DNA of 12,335 nt from Planctomycetota bacterium. Its GTDB lineage: Bacteria; Planctomycetota; Planctomycetia; Pirellulales; S012-138. Under the pieces are notes generated by a model that was given only the letters and a program-made list of their open reading frames with translations, did no database searches and was not told the DNA's origin. Below are positions 6,285 to 12,306 of this stretch, piece by piece (position 1 is the first letter of the stretch; every line of letters begins with the position of its first letter). A program made the position numbers and the translations under genes. The stretch covers positions 1-12,335 of the forward strand of contig JALSGI010000658.1 in NCBI GenBank assembly GCA_026982835.1, read 5' to 3'.

Positions 6285-7157
6285 CTAGCCTTTTTTCGGC
6301 TTATCGGGCTTGGCCTGCGGTTTTTTCGGCTTGGCTTTGGCGGGTTTGGTTTTTTTAGCCGGGGCAGGTTTTTTGGCCGGGGGCTTTTTCGGTTTGCCGG
6401 ATTGGGCCTTGGGTTTTTTGGGCGAGGCCGGCTTTTTGGGTTTGGCCTTCGGCTTGGCCGGTTTTTTGGGTTTGGCCTTGGGTTTTTGCGGTTTTTTGGG
6501 TTTGGCCTTGGGTTTTTGGGGTTTTTTCTTGGGTTGTGCGGGCTTTTTGGCCTGGGGCTTGGGTTTGTTTTGCGCCGCGGGCTTGGGCGGTTCGGCCGGG
6601 GCCGGCTCCAGCTTGATCTGGCCCACCACCACCAGCTCCGGCAAGGCTTTCTTCAGTGCGGCGATCCCCTGCGGGGTAACCTTGGTCTGCCATACGTAGA
6701 GGCGGCGGAGGCTCTTCAATCCCCGGAGATGTTCCAGCCCCTTATCCGTGACCTGGGTGCCGTAGAGGTTCAGGTAGCGCAGGTTGCTCAGCCCGCGCAG
6801 GTGCTTCAACCCCGCGTCGCTGATGGCGGTGCGTTCCAGGTGGAGCACTTCCAGTTGTTCCAGGTGGGCCAGGTGAGCCAGTCCGGCGTTGGTGATCCGC
6901 GTGCCCCGTAGGTTGAGCACCACCACGTTCTTCAGCGCCCGCAGGTTCTCCAGCACCTGGTCGTTGACCAGGTCGGCCTCGATGTGCAAGGCGATATCGA
7001 GCCGGGGATCGTTCTGGGCCACCGGCAACACCAGCCCGCCCACTCGCTCCAGGGCGGCAATGGCTTTTTGTTCCTGGGCCGATTGGGCCGGAAGTCTCTG
7101 CGGCAGCAGCAACACCGCTCCCAACACGGCCAGCCAGAATGAAGCAATCCCACGCAT
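6285..7157 (-). CDS. secreted leucine-rich-repeat protein with Lys/Pro-rich tail
   Basis: A 290-residue protein. Residues 1-25 are a signal peptide ending near LPAQS. About four 24-residue leucine-rich repeats span 75-180 (pattern LxxLxxLNLxGTxITDxGLxHL), a protein-binding fold common in planctomycete exported proteins. Residues 184-290 form a strongly basic Lys/Pro/Ala tail in which KKPQKPKAKP is repeated in tandem (211-220, 221-230, then a one-residue variant at 231-240). The tail could bind acidic polymers such as nucleic acid or envelope polysaccharide; that is inference. The ATG at 7157 has AGGAGA seven bases upstream. The tail makes the plus strand very T/G-rich, and the coding frame stays open throughout, arguing for a real gene. 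It lies downstream of the acyltransferase in the same direction, 139 bases away, with its own candidate promoter. Confidence 0.9.
   Translation of the reverse strand: MRGIASFWLAVLGAVLLLPQRLPAQSAQEQKAIAALERVGGLVLPVAQNDPRLDIALHIEADLVNDQVLENLRALKNVVVLNLRGTRITNAGLAHLAHLEQLEVLHLERTAISDAGLKHLRGLSNLRYLNLYGTQVTDKGLEHLRGLKSLRRLYVWQTKVTPQGIAALKKALPELVVVGQIKLEPAPAEPPKPAAQNKPKPQAKKPAQPKKKPQKPKAKPKKPQKPKAKPKKPAKPKAKPKKPASPKKPKAQSGKPKKPPAKKPAPAKKTKPAKAKPKKPQAKPDKPKKG
6438..6527 (-). repeat. in-gene tandem 30-bp repeat encoding KKPQKPKAKP
   Basis: Three consecutive 30-bp units encode residues 211-240 of the LRR protein: two identical KKPQKPKAKP decapeptides and one KKPAKPKAKP. The surrounding tail has shorter related KPKKP words. 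Because the unit is a multiple of three, slippage here would lengthen or shorten the tail without breaking the frame. Confidence 0.8.
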
Positions 7158-7226
7158 GGTATGTTCTCCTGTGTGGAAACAAGCCTGCTTGTCTTGACGA
7201 ACCGGAAGAGCTTACCGGATTGCTCT

Positions 7227-7256
7227 AGTTTAGTCGCTCCGGGGGCAGGTTCGCAA
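7227..7256 (-). promoter_or_regulatory. candidate promoter for the LRR gene
   Basis: On the minus strand TTGCGA (7256-7251) is followed after 18 bases by TAAACT (7232-7227). A start near 7220 would give a leader of about 60 bases. That leader contains the palindrome ACAAGC-CT-GCTTGT (7179-7192) just before the ribosome binding site. Both boxes are only moderate matches. Confidence 0.3.
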
Positions 7257-7296
7257 ATGCGAGGAAGATGCAACTTTCGGCGACGGGCCGTTTCCT

Positions 7297-8043
7297 CTAT
7301 CCGGCGCTGCCCGTGCGGGGGCGGGCCAGCGGATCGTGGTGCTCGTGCGGAGACGAGTCGATGGCCCGGGGCGCCGGTTCCAGTCGGGCCAGCTTCCGCT
7401 GGGCGTGCTGGAAGCAGTGGGCAATGCGGCGGGCCACTTCGTTCATCAGCTCCTGGTCGCTCATGGCGGCCACTTGCTCCGGGGGGATCGGCTCCCCGTA
7501 GTGCACCCAGATGCGCCCCAGGCCCGGCCAACGCCGCTGGCGAGGCCACACCTCGTAGGCCCCAGCGATCCCCACCGGCACCAACGGCACTCCGGCCCGG
7601 CGGGCCAGCAGCAAAAAGCCCGGTTGCAGCGGCAACAGTTGTCCGTCCCAGGTGCGTTGCCCTTCGGGAAAGATGCCCAGCACCTCGCCCCCTTGCATGC
7701 GGCCAATTGCCTCCCGCAACCCGGAAAGCAAGTGCCGCTTGCGGTCAAGCGGCACGGCATCCAGCGGGGCGGTCAGCAGCCGAAACAGCCGCGAGCGGTA
7801 CAGCGTCACTCGGGCCAGGTAGTGGATCCGCCGCAGCGTGGGTACGCCCAGCAACACCGGGTCCAGAAAACTCTGGTGGTTGGCCAGCACCAGCGCCCCG
7901 CCCCGCCGCGGCAGGTGCTCCAGCCCCGAGAACCGATAGCGGTAAAGCAGCACCACCAGCATGCGGCATGTGTAGCGGGCAAACCGGTAAAAGAGACGAT
8001 TGATCCACGATCGCCGGTACGGCGTGGCGGCCTGGGGTGGCAT
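7297..8043 (-). CDS. PlsC-type 1-acylglycerol-3-phosphate acyltransferase
   Basis: A 248-residue acyltransferase. Motif I is NHQSFLD (55-61) with His56 and Asp61 as the catalytic HX4D pair. Motif III is FPEGQRTWDG (125-134) where many relatives have FPEGTRS. A VPLVPVGIAG segment (152-161) is motif IV. A hydrophobic N-terminal region near 24-34 is suitable for membrane attachment. The family transfers an acyl chain to lysophosphatidic acid in phospholipid synthesis; genomes often carry several paralogues with other acceptors, so the exact substrate is not fixed. The ATG at 8043 lies 20 bases after the stop of the ROK kinase gene, indicating an operon, although no strong ribosome binding site is visible. 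The frame stays open far upstream inside the kinase gene, but that extension has no homologous look. The C-terminal 25 residues are Pro/Arg/His-rich. Confidence 0.92.
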   Translation of the reverse strand: MPPQAATPYRRSWINRLFYRFARYTCRMLVVLLYRYRFSGLEHLPRRGGALVLANHQSFLDPVLLGVPTLRRIHYLARVTLYRSRLFRLLTAPLDAVPLDRKRHLLSGLREAIGRMQGGEVLGIFPEGQRTWDGQLLPLQPGFLLLARRAGVPLVPVGIAGAYEVWPRQRRWPGLGRIWVHYGEPIPPEQVAAMSDQELMNEVARRIAHCFQHAQRKLARLEPAPRAIDSSPHEHHDPLARPRTGSAG

Positions 8044-8063
8044 GGTCTGTTCAAGGTGTCGTT

Positions 8064-9041
8064 TCAAGAGGAAAAATCGCTTGCCTGCTGGGCCAGCGCC
8101 AGGGCCCCGTACAGCACCACTTGCTGGCCCAAGCGGGCCTTTTCTATACGATAACTTCCCGCAAGCGGCGGGAACACGTACCGGGCCACGTGCTCCACCA
8201 CGGGGGCGAAGAACTGCTCGGCCGGGGCTTCCATCACTCCGCCACCCAGCACCACCACTTCGGGGGCAAGCAGGGTGATCACCTGCGCCAGGGCCCAGCC
8301 CAGTGTGCGCGTGGCCTGGTCGAGCACCTGCCGGGCCAGGGCGTCTCCGGCCCTGGCGGCCTGGAACACCACTTGGGCGTCCAGGCGGTCCGGTTCTCCC
8401 TGGCACAGCTGCCACAGGGGGGAATCTTCGGTCCCTTGCCGGCGCAGAAGCTCCCGGGCCTGGCCGGTCAGTCCCCAGCCACTGGCCAAGGACTCCACCG
8501 TTCGGTGGCTTTCGGTGGCCTGGGGCCCTGGGCGCAAGTGGCCGATTTCGGCCGCCGCGTTGCCGTGGCCGTGGTAGAGCCGCCCGGCGACGACCAGCCC
8601 GCCGCCGATCCCCGAACCCACCGTGGTGTAGAACATCACCTCTGCCCCCCGGCCGGCCCCCCAGCGGCTTTCGGCCAGCGCCGCGGTGTCGCAATCGTTG
8701 GCCACCAGCACGGGCAGGGAGAGTTGCTCGCTCAGCCACTGTTGCAGCGGAAAATCGTCCCAACCGGCAATCTGATGGCTGGTGATGGTGCGACCGGTAT
8801 GCATGTCCACCGGGCCGCCGAAGCCCGCCCCGGCGGCTTCCACGTGGTGCCGGGCCAGCAGTCCGGCGGCGATCTGCCGAATTTGCTCGCGGATGCCCTT
8901 GGCCCCCCGGGCCGGATCCACGCGGCGATGGACCACCTCGCGCAGCGGGGCCCCGTCGGCCGTGCCCACGGCCAACTGGAGCTTCGTCCCGCCGATCTCA
9001 ATGCCCAGGAACAACCGCTCCTGGTTTGTCGCGTGGGGCAT
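8064..9041 (-). CDS. ROK-family sugar kinase (glucokinase-like)
   Basis: A 325-residue ROK protein. GIEIGGTKLQLAVG (13-26) is the ATP phosphate-binding motif. GAGFGGPVD (71-79) and NDCDTAALAE (115-124) follow, with Asp116 the expected catalytic base. TVGSGIGGG (140-148) and EIGH (165-168) complete the core. ROK kinases phosphorylate glucose, N-acetyl sugars or other hexoses in the cytosol; substrate cannot be fixed here. The usual zinc-binding CxCGxxGC segment is replaced by RPGPQATESHRTVESLASG (170-188), leaving only His168 and Glu183 of that region. No DNA-binding N-terminus is present, so it is a kinase and not a NagC/XylR-type repressor. The ATG at 9041 has AGGAA upstream at usable spacing. 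It heads a likely two-gene operon with the acyltransferase and is divergent from the BatA-like gene. Confidence 0.93.
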   Translation of the reverse strand: MPHATNQERLFLGIEIGGTKLQLAVGTADGAPLREVVHRRVDPARGAKGIREQIRQIAAGLLARHHVEAAGAGFGGPVDMHTGRTITSHQIAGWDDFPLQQWLSEQLSLPVLVANDCDTAALAESRWGAGRGAEVMFYTTVGSGIGGGLVVAGRLYHGHGNAAAEIGHLRPGPQATESHRTVESLASGWGLTGQARELLRRQGTEDSPLWQLCQGEPDRLDAQVVFQAARAGDALARQVLDQATRTLGWALAQVITLLAPEVVVLGGGVMEAPAEQFFAPVVEHVARYVFPPLAGSYRIEKARLGQQVVLYGALALAQQASDFSS

Positions 9042-9151
9042 GGGAAGTTCCTACGGGGCTGAAGTTGCCGGAGTGCCGCGGCCCCTACGGCCGATACGCC
9101 TCTGCCGGGGCAACTGGTCCCGGGCAAGCACCGCCGGGCGATTTACCCATC

Positions 9152-9179
9152 ATGCTAGGAAAGCTGCGGATTTTGGCAA
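9152..9179 (-). promoter_or_regulatory. candidate promoter for the ROK kinase operon
   Basis: On the minus strand TTGCCA (9179-9174) is followed after 16 bases by TAGCAT (9157-9152). It would give a leader of about 100 bases before the ATG at 9041. The match is moderate. The rest of the 241-base divergent gap (9042-9282) holds only a lone TACAAT on the plus strand at 9217-9222, without a matching -35 box. Confidence 0.3.
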
Positions 9180-9282
9180 TCTCCCCGGCGGCACTCTCCG
9201 CGGCCGGGTTGTGCGGTACAATTGAAACAAGCCCTTGGGGCATGGCCCATCGAGAGTTCCGGCTTGCGGAGAAGTTGCTGCG

Positions 9283-11496
9283 GTGGAGTTTTTGAGCCCG
9301 GGCATGTTGCTCTTTGCCGCCACGGCCGCCGTGCCGGTGGTGCTGCATCTGATTATGCGGCAAACGCCGCAGCGGGTGATCTTTCCGGCCGTGCGGTTCA
9401 TTCGTCGCCGCAGCGATGCCAACCGGCGGCGGCTGAAACTGCGGCACCTGTTGCTGCTACTGTTGCGGGTGGCGGCCCTGGTGTTGCTGGCCCTGGCCCT
9501 GGCCCGGCCCAGCCTCCGCTCCGGCTCGCTGGGTCTGCGGACCGAAGCCCCCGTGTCGGCCGTGATGCTGTTTGATACCTCGCCGCGGATGGAGTACCAG
9601 CACCACAGCCGCACGCGCATCCAGCAGGCCCAGGAAACGGCCCTCTGGCTGCTGGAACAACTGCCCCGAGAAAGCGAAGTGGCCGTGCTGGACGGGGTGC
9701 CGGGGGCGGGGGGCTATCAGGTCGATCTGCCTGCGGCGGCCAAGCGGTTGCGGGCTCTTCGGGCCAGCCCGCTTGCGGTCCCCCTGGCCCAGCGCGTGCC
9801 CGACGCTTTGAGCCTGCTGGAAAACGGCGAACACCCCTACCGGGAACTTTACATCTTTACCGACCTGGCCCGCTGGAGCTGGCCCCGGCAGGCCCAGGCC
9901 CAGCTTCAGGCCGCCCGGGCGGCCGTCCGGGGGCTGCAAATCTACTTGATCGACGTCTCGGCTCCCCGGGCGCAGAACACCGCACTGGGGCTGGTTCGAC
10001 TTTCCCGCACCACCGTAGCCGAAAACACCCCGCTGGAAGTGCAAGTGGAGCTGACGCACACCGGCCCCGACGAGGTGAACAAGGTGGTTCACTTGCGACT
10101 GGCCGACGCCTCGGGCAAGGAAGTGCAATCGATGCAGCAAACCCTGAGCGTCCCACCCGGCGGAAGCCAGCCGATCCGCTTCGTGCTGGGGGCACTCTCG
10201 GCCGGGGTGTATCAGGGCCGGGTGCGGCTGCTGGGCCAGGACGCCCTGCCGGTAGACGACGAGCGGTTTTTTACGCTCCAGGTCCATCGGCCCTGGCCGG
10301 TGCTGCTGGCCGCCCCGGAGCCGGCGCCGCAGCGGGCCATGTATCTGCAAGAGGCCATCGCCCCGGAGCAGTTTCGCCTGGAAAAACGGGCACGCTACGC
10401 CACCGAGGTGATCCCCTTGGATCAGCTTTCGGCCGCAGAGCTCCAGCGCTACCGCGTGGTGGTACTGCTAGACCCGTTCCCGCTGGCCGACAAGCTCTGG
10501 GGCCGCCTGGCCCGCTACGTGGAAGGCGGCGGCCGCCTGGTGGTGTTTCTGGGCCGCAACGCCCGGCCCCAGCAGGCGATGAACACCCAGGCTGCCTTGC
10601 GGTTGCTGCCCGGGGCGTTGCTGGAGGTGGGTCGGGCCCCCGACGGCTCGGTCTTCCTGGCCCCGCAGGACTACCAGCATCCGGCCCTGCGGCTGCTGCG
10701 CCCCTTGCAAGAAGAGCTGGCCTGGGACGCCTTTCCGGTGTTCCGCTACTGGCTGCTGGATTCCCTGGCCCAGGACGTGCAGACGGTCATCCCCTACAGC
10801 AACGGCGAGCCGGCCCTGTTAGAGCGCCGCCTGGGCCAAGGCGTGGTGCTGGTGATGACCACCCCGGTGTCCGATCCCCCCGGCCGCCGCGCTTGGAACA
10901 CGCTGCCCACGGGCCTGGAGCCGGTGCCGTTTTTCCTGTTGGCCAACGGGCTGATGGACTACTTGAGCCAGGGCGAAGTGCCGCAACTAAACTGGATCAT
11001 CTCCCCCGGCTTGAACGTCACCGTGCAACTGCCCGGGGACAAGAAGTACCGGGCCTACCGCTTGACCTACCCCTCGGGATTGCAGGAGATTCGCCGGGCG
11101 CAGGGGGAGCCGGGACAACTGGTCGTCTCGGCCCTGGAGGAGTTGGGCAACTACCAGGTGCGGGCCGGCAGCAACCCGCCGGTGGATCGGGGCTTTTCGG
11201 TCAACCTGGCCCCGGCGGTGACCGAGCTGAAAGCGGCTGACCCGGAGATTTTGAAAGCCCTGCTGGGCGAGGAGTTTCACCTGGTGCGCAGCCACGAGGA
11301 GCTGCGCCGCCAGGTGCGGTTGCACCAGGTGGGCCGCGAGCTTTACGCCCCGCTGGTGCTGCTGCTGGTGGCCATCCTGGTGGGCGAATGGGTGCTGTCG
11401 AACTTGTTCTACGGGATGCGCTCTCCCGGCGGGGAGGAAGGGGAGCAAAGGGCCGCGGTGCGTCTCTGGCCGTGGCGTTGGGCCTCCTCCGGCTGA
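9283..11496 (+). CDS. BatA-like membrane protein with degenerate von Willebrand A domain
   Basis: A 737-residue protein. The N-terminus MEFLSPGMLLFAATAAVPVVLHLI with a following basic stretch and VRFIRRR (38-43) is the aerotolerance-regulator/BatA N-terminal domain. Two membrane helices lie at about 5-25 and 55-75. Residues 92-225 resemble a von Willebrand A domain, but the metal site reads DTSPR (98-102), not DxSxS. A beta-rich region (about 233-335) and a class I glutamine amidotransferase-like Rossmann region (about 338-500, with RYRVVVLLDP and GGGRLVVFLG) follow. The C-terminal helix spans 687-710. The GTG at 9283 is chosen because the family starts at this point and GGAG lies 11 bases upstream; a TTG at 9235 would add 16 unrelated residues. 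Relatives usually sit beside MoxR ATPase and DUF58 genes, none of which are present here. Confidence 0.92.
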   Translation: MEFLSPGMLLFAATAAVPVVLHLIMRQTPQRVIFPAVRFIRRRSDANRRRLKLRHLLLLLLRVAALVLLALALARPSLRSGSLGLRTEAPVSAVMLFDTSPRMEYQHHSRTRIQQAQETALWLLEQLPRESEVAVLDGVPGAGGYQVDLPAAAKRLRALRASPLAVPLAQRVPDALSLLENGEHPYRELYIFTDLARWSWPRQAQAQLQAARAAVRGLQIYLIDVSAPRAQNTALGLVRLSRTTVAENTPLEVQVELTHTGPDEVNKVVHLRLADASGKEVQSMQQTLSVPPGGSQPIRFVLGALSAGVYQGRVRLLGQDALPVDDERFFTLQVHRPWPVLLAAPEPAPQRAMYLQEAIAPEQFRLEKRARYATEVIPLDQLSAAELQRYRVVVLLDPFPLADKLWGRLARYVEGGGRLVVFLGRNARPQQAMNTQAALRLLPGALLEVGRAPDGSVFLAPQDYQHPALRLLRPLQEELAWDAFPVFRYWLLDSLAQDVQTVIPYSNGEPALLERRLGQGVVLVMTTPVSDPPGRRAWNTLPTGLEPVPFFLLANGLMDYLSQGEVPQLNWIISPGLNVTVQLPGDKKYRAYRLTYPSGLQEIRRAQGEPGQLVVSALEELGNYQVRAGSNPPVDRGFSVNLAPAVTELKAADPEILKALLGEEFHLVRSHEELRRQVRLHQVGRELYAPLVLLLVAILVGEWVLSNLFYGMRSPGGEEGEQRAAVRLWPWRWASSG

Positions 11497-11554
11497 TGGC
11501 CGGCTTGGGGGCTTGAGGGCTTGGAGGGATCCGGAGCCCCGCACGTCAGTGTCT

Positions 11555-11578
11555 GGGTCTTGGGTCCTGGGTCTTGGG
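11555..11578 (+). repeat. heptamer array with four GGG runs (G-quadruplex pattern)
   Basis: GGG runs at 11555-11557, 11562-11564, 11569-11571 and 11576-11578 are separated by the 4-base loops TCTT, TCCT and TCTT. This fits the standard four-run G-quadruplex pattern. Copy B has only three runs (11858-11874), having lost one 7-base unit. Confidence 0.65.
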
Positions 11579-11720
11579 CAGGTGCTGCCGCACCGGAGCG
11601 AGAAAGAGCGTCAACTTGCCCAACAAGAGCCCCCCGCGTCAGCGGGGGGAGGCGGCAGGGCCGCAGCCACTGGGAGCTTCCGCTCCGGTGCAAGAATCGG
11701 CTTGCACCATGCGGCTTGCG

Positions 11721-11793
11721 CCGGAGCTTCCGCTCCGGAGTGAGAACAAACGCTAATTCTTGCAACCGGCGAGCCGCCGGCGTAAGCCGGCGG
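11721..11793 (+). repeat. three-hairpin repeat unit, copy 3
   Basis: Hairpin 1 is CCGGAGC-TTCC-GCTCCGG (11721-11738). Hairpin 2 pairs GTGAGAA (11740-11746) with TTCTTGC (11757-11763), using two wobble pairs. Constant CGGCGAGCC (11767-11775) leads into hairpin 3, CCGCCGGC-GTAA-GCCGGCGG (11774-11793). The order and spacing match copies 1 and 2 in the left island, although stem and loop sequences differ. Confidence 0.8.
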
Positions 11794-11812
11794 AGAGCTT
11801 GGAGGCGTGGAG

Positions 11813-12089
11813 GCTTGAGGGCTTGGGGGATGGAGGAGCGTGCGCACGTCAGTGTCTGGGTCTTGGGTCTTGGGCAGGTGCTGCCGCACCGGAGCGAGAA
11901 AGAGCGTCAACTTGCCCAACAAGAGCCCCCCGCGTCAGCGGGGGGAGGCGGCAGGGCCGCAGCCGCTGGGAGCTTCCGCTCCGGTGCAAGAATCGGCTTG
12001 CACCATGCGGCTTGCGCCGGAGCTTCCGCTCCGGAGCGAGAACAAACGCCAATTCTTGCAACCGGCGAGCCGCCGGCGTAAGCCGGCGG
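11813..12089 (+). repeat. large intergenic repeat, tandem copy B
   Basis: This repeats copy A at an offset of 302-303 bases at its left end and 296 bases from the hairpins onward. The main length change is loss of one 7-base heptamer. In the 209-base core only three positions differ from copy A, all transitions. The 20-odd bases between the copies and the left flanks are less well conserved. Confidence 0.85.
12017..12089 (+). repeat. three-hairpin repeat unit, copy 4
   Basis: This matches copy 3 except for two transitions. One restores GCGAGAA in the left arm of hairpin 2, replacing GTGAGAA and improving its pairing. The other is in the hairpin 2 loop. Hairpin 1 is at 12017-12034, hairpin 2 at 12036-12059 and hairpin 3 at 12070-12089. 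Confidence 0.8.
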
Positions 12090-12093
12090 TTGG

Positions 12094-12129
12094 ACGGCGA
12101 GTCGCGGGCTTCAGCCCGGGGCTCGCCGT
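12094..12129. repeat. long hairpin built from two facing constant motifs
   Basis: ACGGCGAG (12094-12101) pairs with CTCGCCGT (12122-12129). Inside, CGGGC-TTCA-GCCCG (12105-12117) closes the loop, with one T-G wobble, one C-G pair and one G-G mismatch between. The result is a near-continuous stem of about 16 positions with the family's TTCA loop. No T-tract follows, so it is not a standard terminator. Confidence 0.65.
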
Positions 12130-12140
12130 ACGTGTTTAGC
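12129..12140 (-). repeat. shared 12-mer GCTAAACACGTA, inverted copy
   Basis: TACGTGTTTAGC here is the exact reverse complement of 6116-6127. Both copies directly border a hairpin of the GGCGAGCC/TTCA family, on the same side when read along their own strand, so the word is part of the repeat. Confidence 0.6.
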
Positions 12141-12143
12141 CAG

Positions 12144-12270
12144 CTAGCAGCCCGTTGAAAAACGCAAGTTTGGGAGGGCGAGGCTCCTGCCGAGCCGTTT
12201 TTTTTCAGAAAATACGTCTAGTCCTGTGACGCGATTCCGTATCGAGGAACATTCTTCAACGGGCTGCTAG
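12144..12270. mobile_element. 127-bp MITE-like element with 16-bp perfect terminal inverted repeats
   Basis: CTAGCAGCCCGTTGAA (12144-12159) and TTCAACGGGCTGCTAG (12255-12270) are perfect inverted copies at the two ends of an element too small to encode a transposase. The outermost CTAG is itself palindromic, so it may instead be a 4-bp target duplication flanking 12-bp ends; some IS5-group elements use YTAR targets. The interior has a GC stem (GGCTC/GAGCC, 12182-12196) and eight T (12198-12205). It would need a transposase supplied in trans; the parent element is not in the window. Confidence 0.75.
12182..12205 (+). terminator. possible terminator inside the MITE-like element
   Basis: GGCTC-CTGCC-GAGCC followed by G and eight T has the form of a rho-independent terminator on the plus strand. 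The stem is only five base pairs, so efficiency is doubtful. It would end transcripts crossing the repeat island from the BatA-like gene. Confidence 0.3.
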
Positions 12271-12274
12271 CAAC

Positions 12275-12306
12275 CGAAGTTCGACGCCGCGGGCGTCGCA
12301 GCTTCG
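12275..12306. repeat. two-part hairpin at the window's right edge
   Basis: CGACGCC-GCG-GGCGTCG (12282-12298) forms a perfect 7-bp stem, and CGAAG (12275-12279) with CTTCG (12302-12306) extends it across a small internal loop. It has neither the constant motif nor a four-base loop, so it may be a different repeat family. The remaining bases to 12335 show nothing I can name. Confidence 0.45.

Larger units (their letters stand above)
11511..11793 (+). repeat. large intergenic repeat, tandem copy A
   Basis: This begins with GCTTGAGGGCTTGG and ends with the third hairpin of a three-hairpin unit. In order it holds the heptamer array, GGTGC-TGCC-GCACC (11582-11595), hairpin CCCCCCGC-GTCA-GCGGGGGG (11630-11649), a small GCGGC-AGG-GCCGC stem, GGAGC-TTCC-GCTCC (11673-11686), GGTGCAAG/CTTGCACC (11687-11708), and a full three-hairpin unit (11721-11793). 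Positions 11585-11793 match copy B at 206 of 209 bases by eye. A long open frame across both copies is a by-product of the repeats and has no gene-like start. Confidence 0.85.

Noticed and set aside
8044..8763. Upstream extension of the acyltransferase frame by 240 codons
   Set aside because: The extension overlaps the ROK kinase in another frame and looks like Arg/Gly/Pro-rich shadow coding; the acyltransferase fold starts at the ATG at 8043.
8037..9062. Plus-strand open frame opposite the ROK kinase
   Set aside because: It is antisense to a gene with full family motifs, its product is His/Gly/Pro-rich without recognisable domains, and such frames are expected in high-GC DNA.
9217..9222. 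TACAAT as the -10 box of the BatA-like gene
   Set aside because: There is no acceptable -35 sequence at 16-18 bases, and a single hexamer is too weak to call.
9235..9282. TTG start adding 16 residues to the BatA-like protein
   Set aside because: BatA-type proteins begin at the equivalent of the GTG at 9283, and the GGAG ribosome binding site lies inside the proposed extension.
11521..12081. Open frame of 186 codons across both large repeat copies
   Set aside because: It translates the tandem repeat, so the same Arg/Ser/Pro-rich text appears in it more than once. It has no ribosome binding site and starts at a TTG inside the repeat.
12144..12270. Full insertion sequence
   Set aside because: The element is 127 bp with no coding capacity, so it is at most a non-autonomous derivative.
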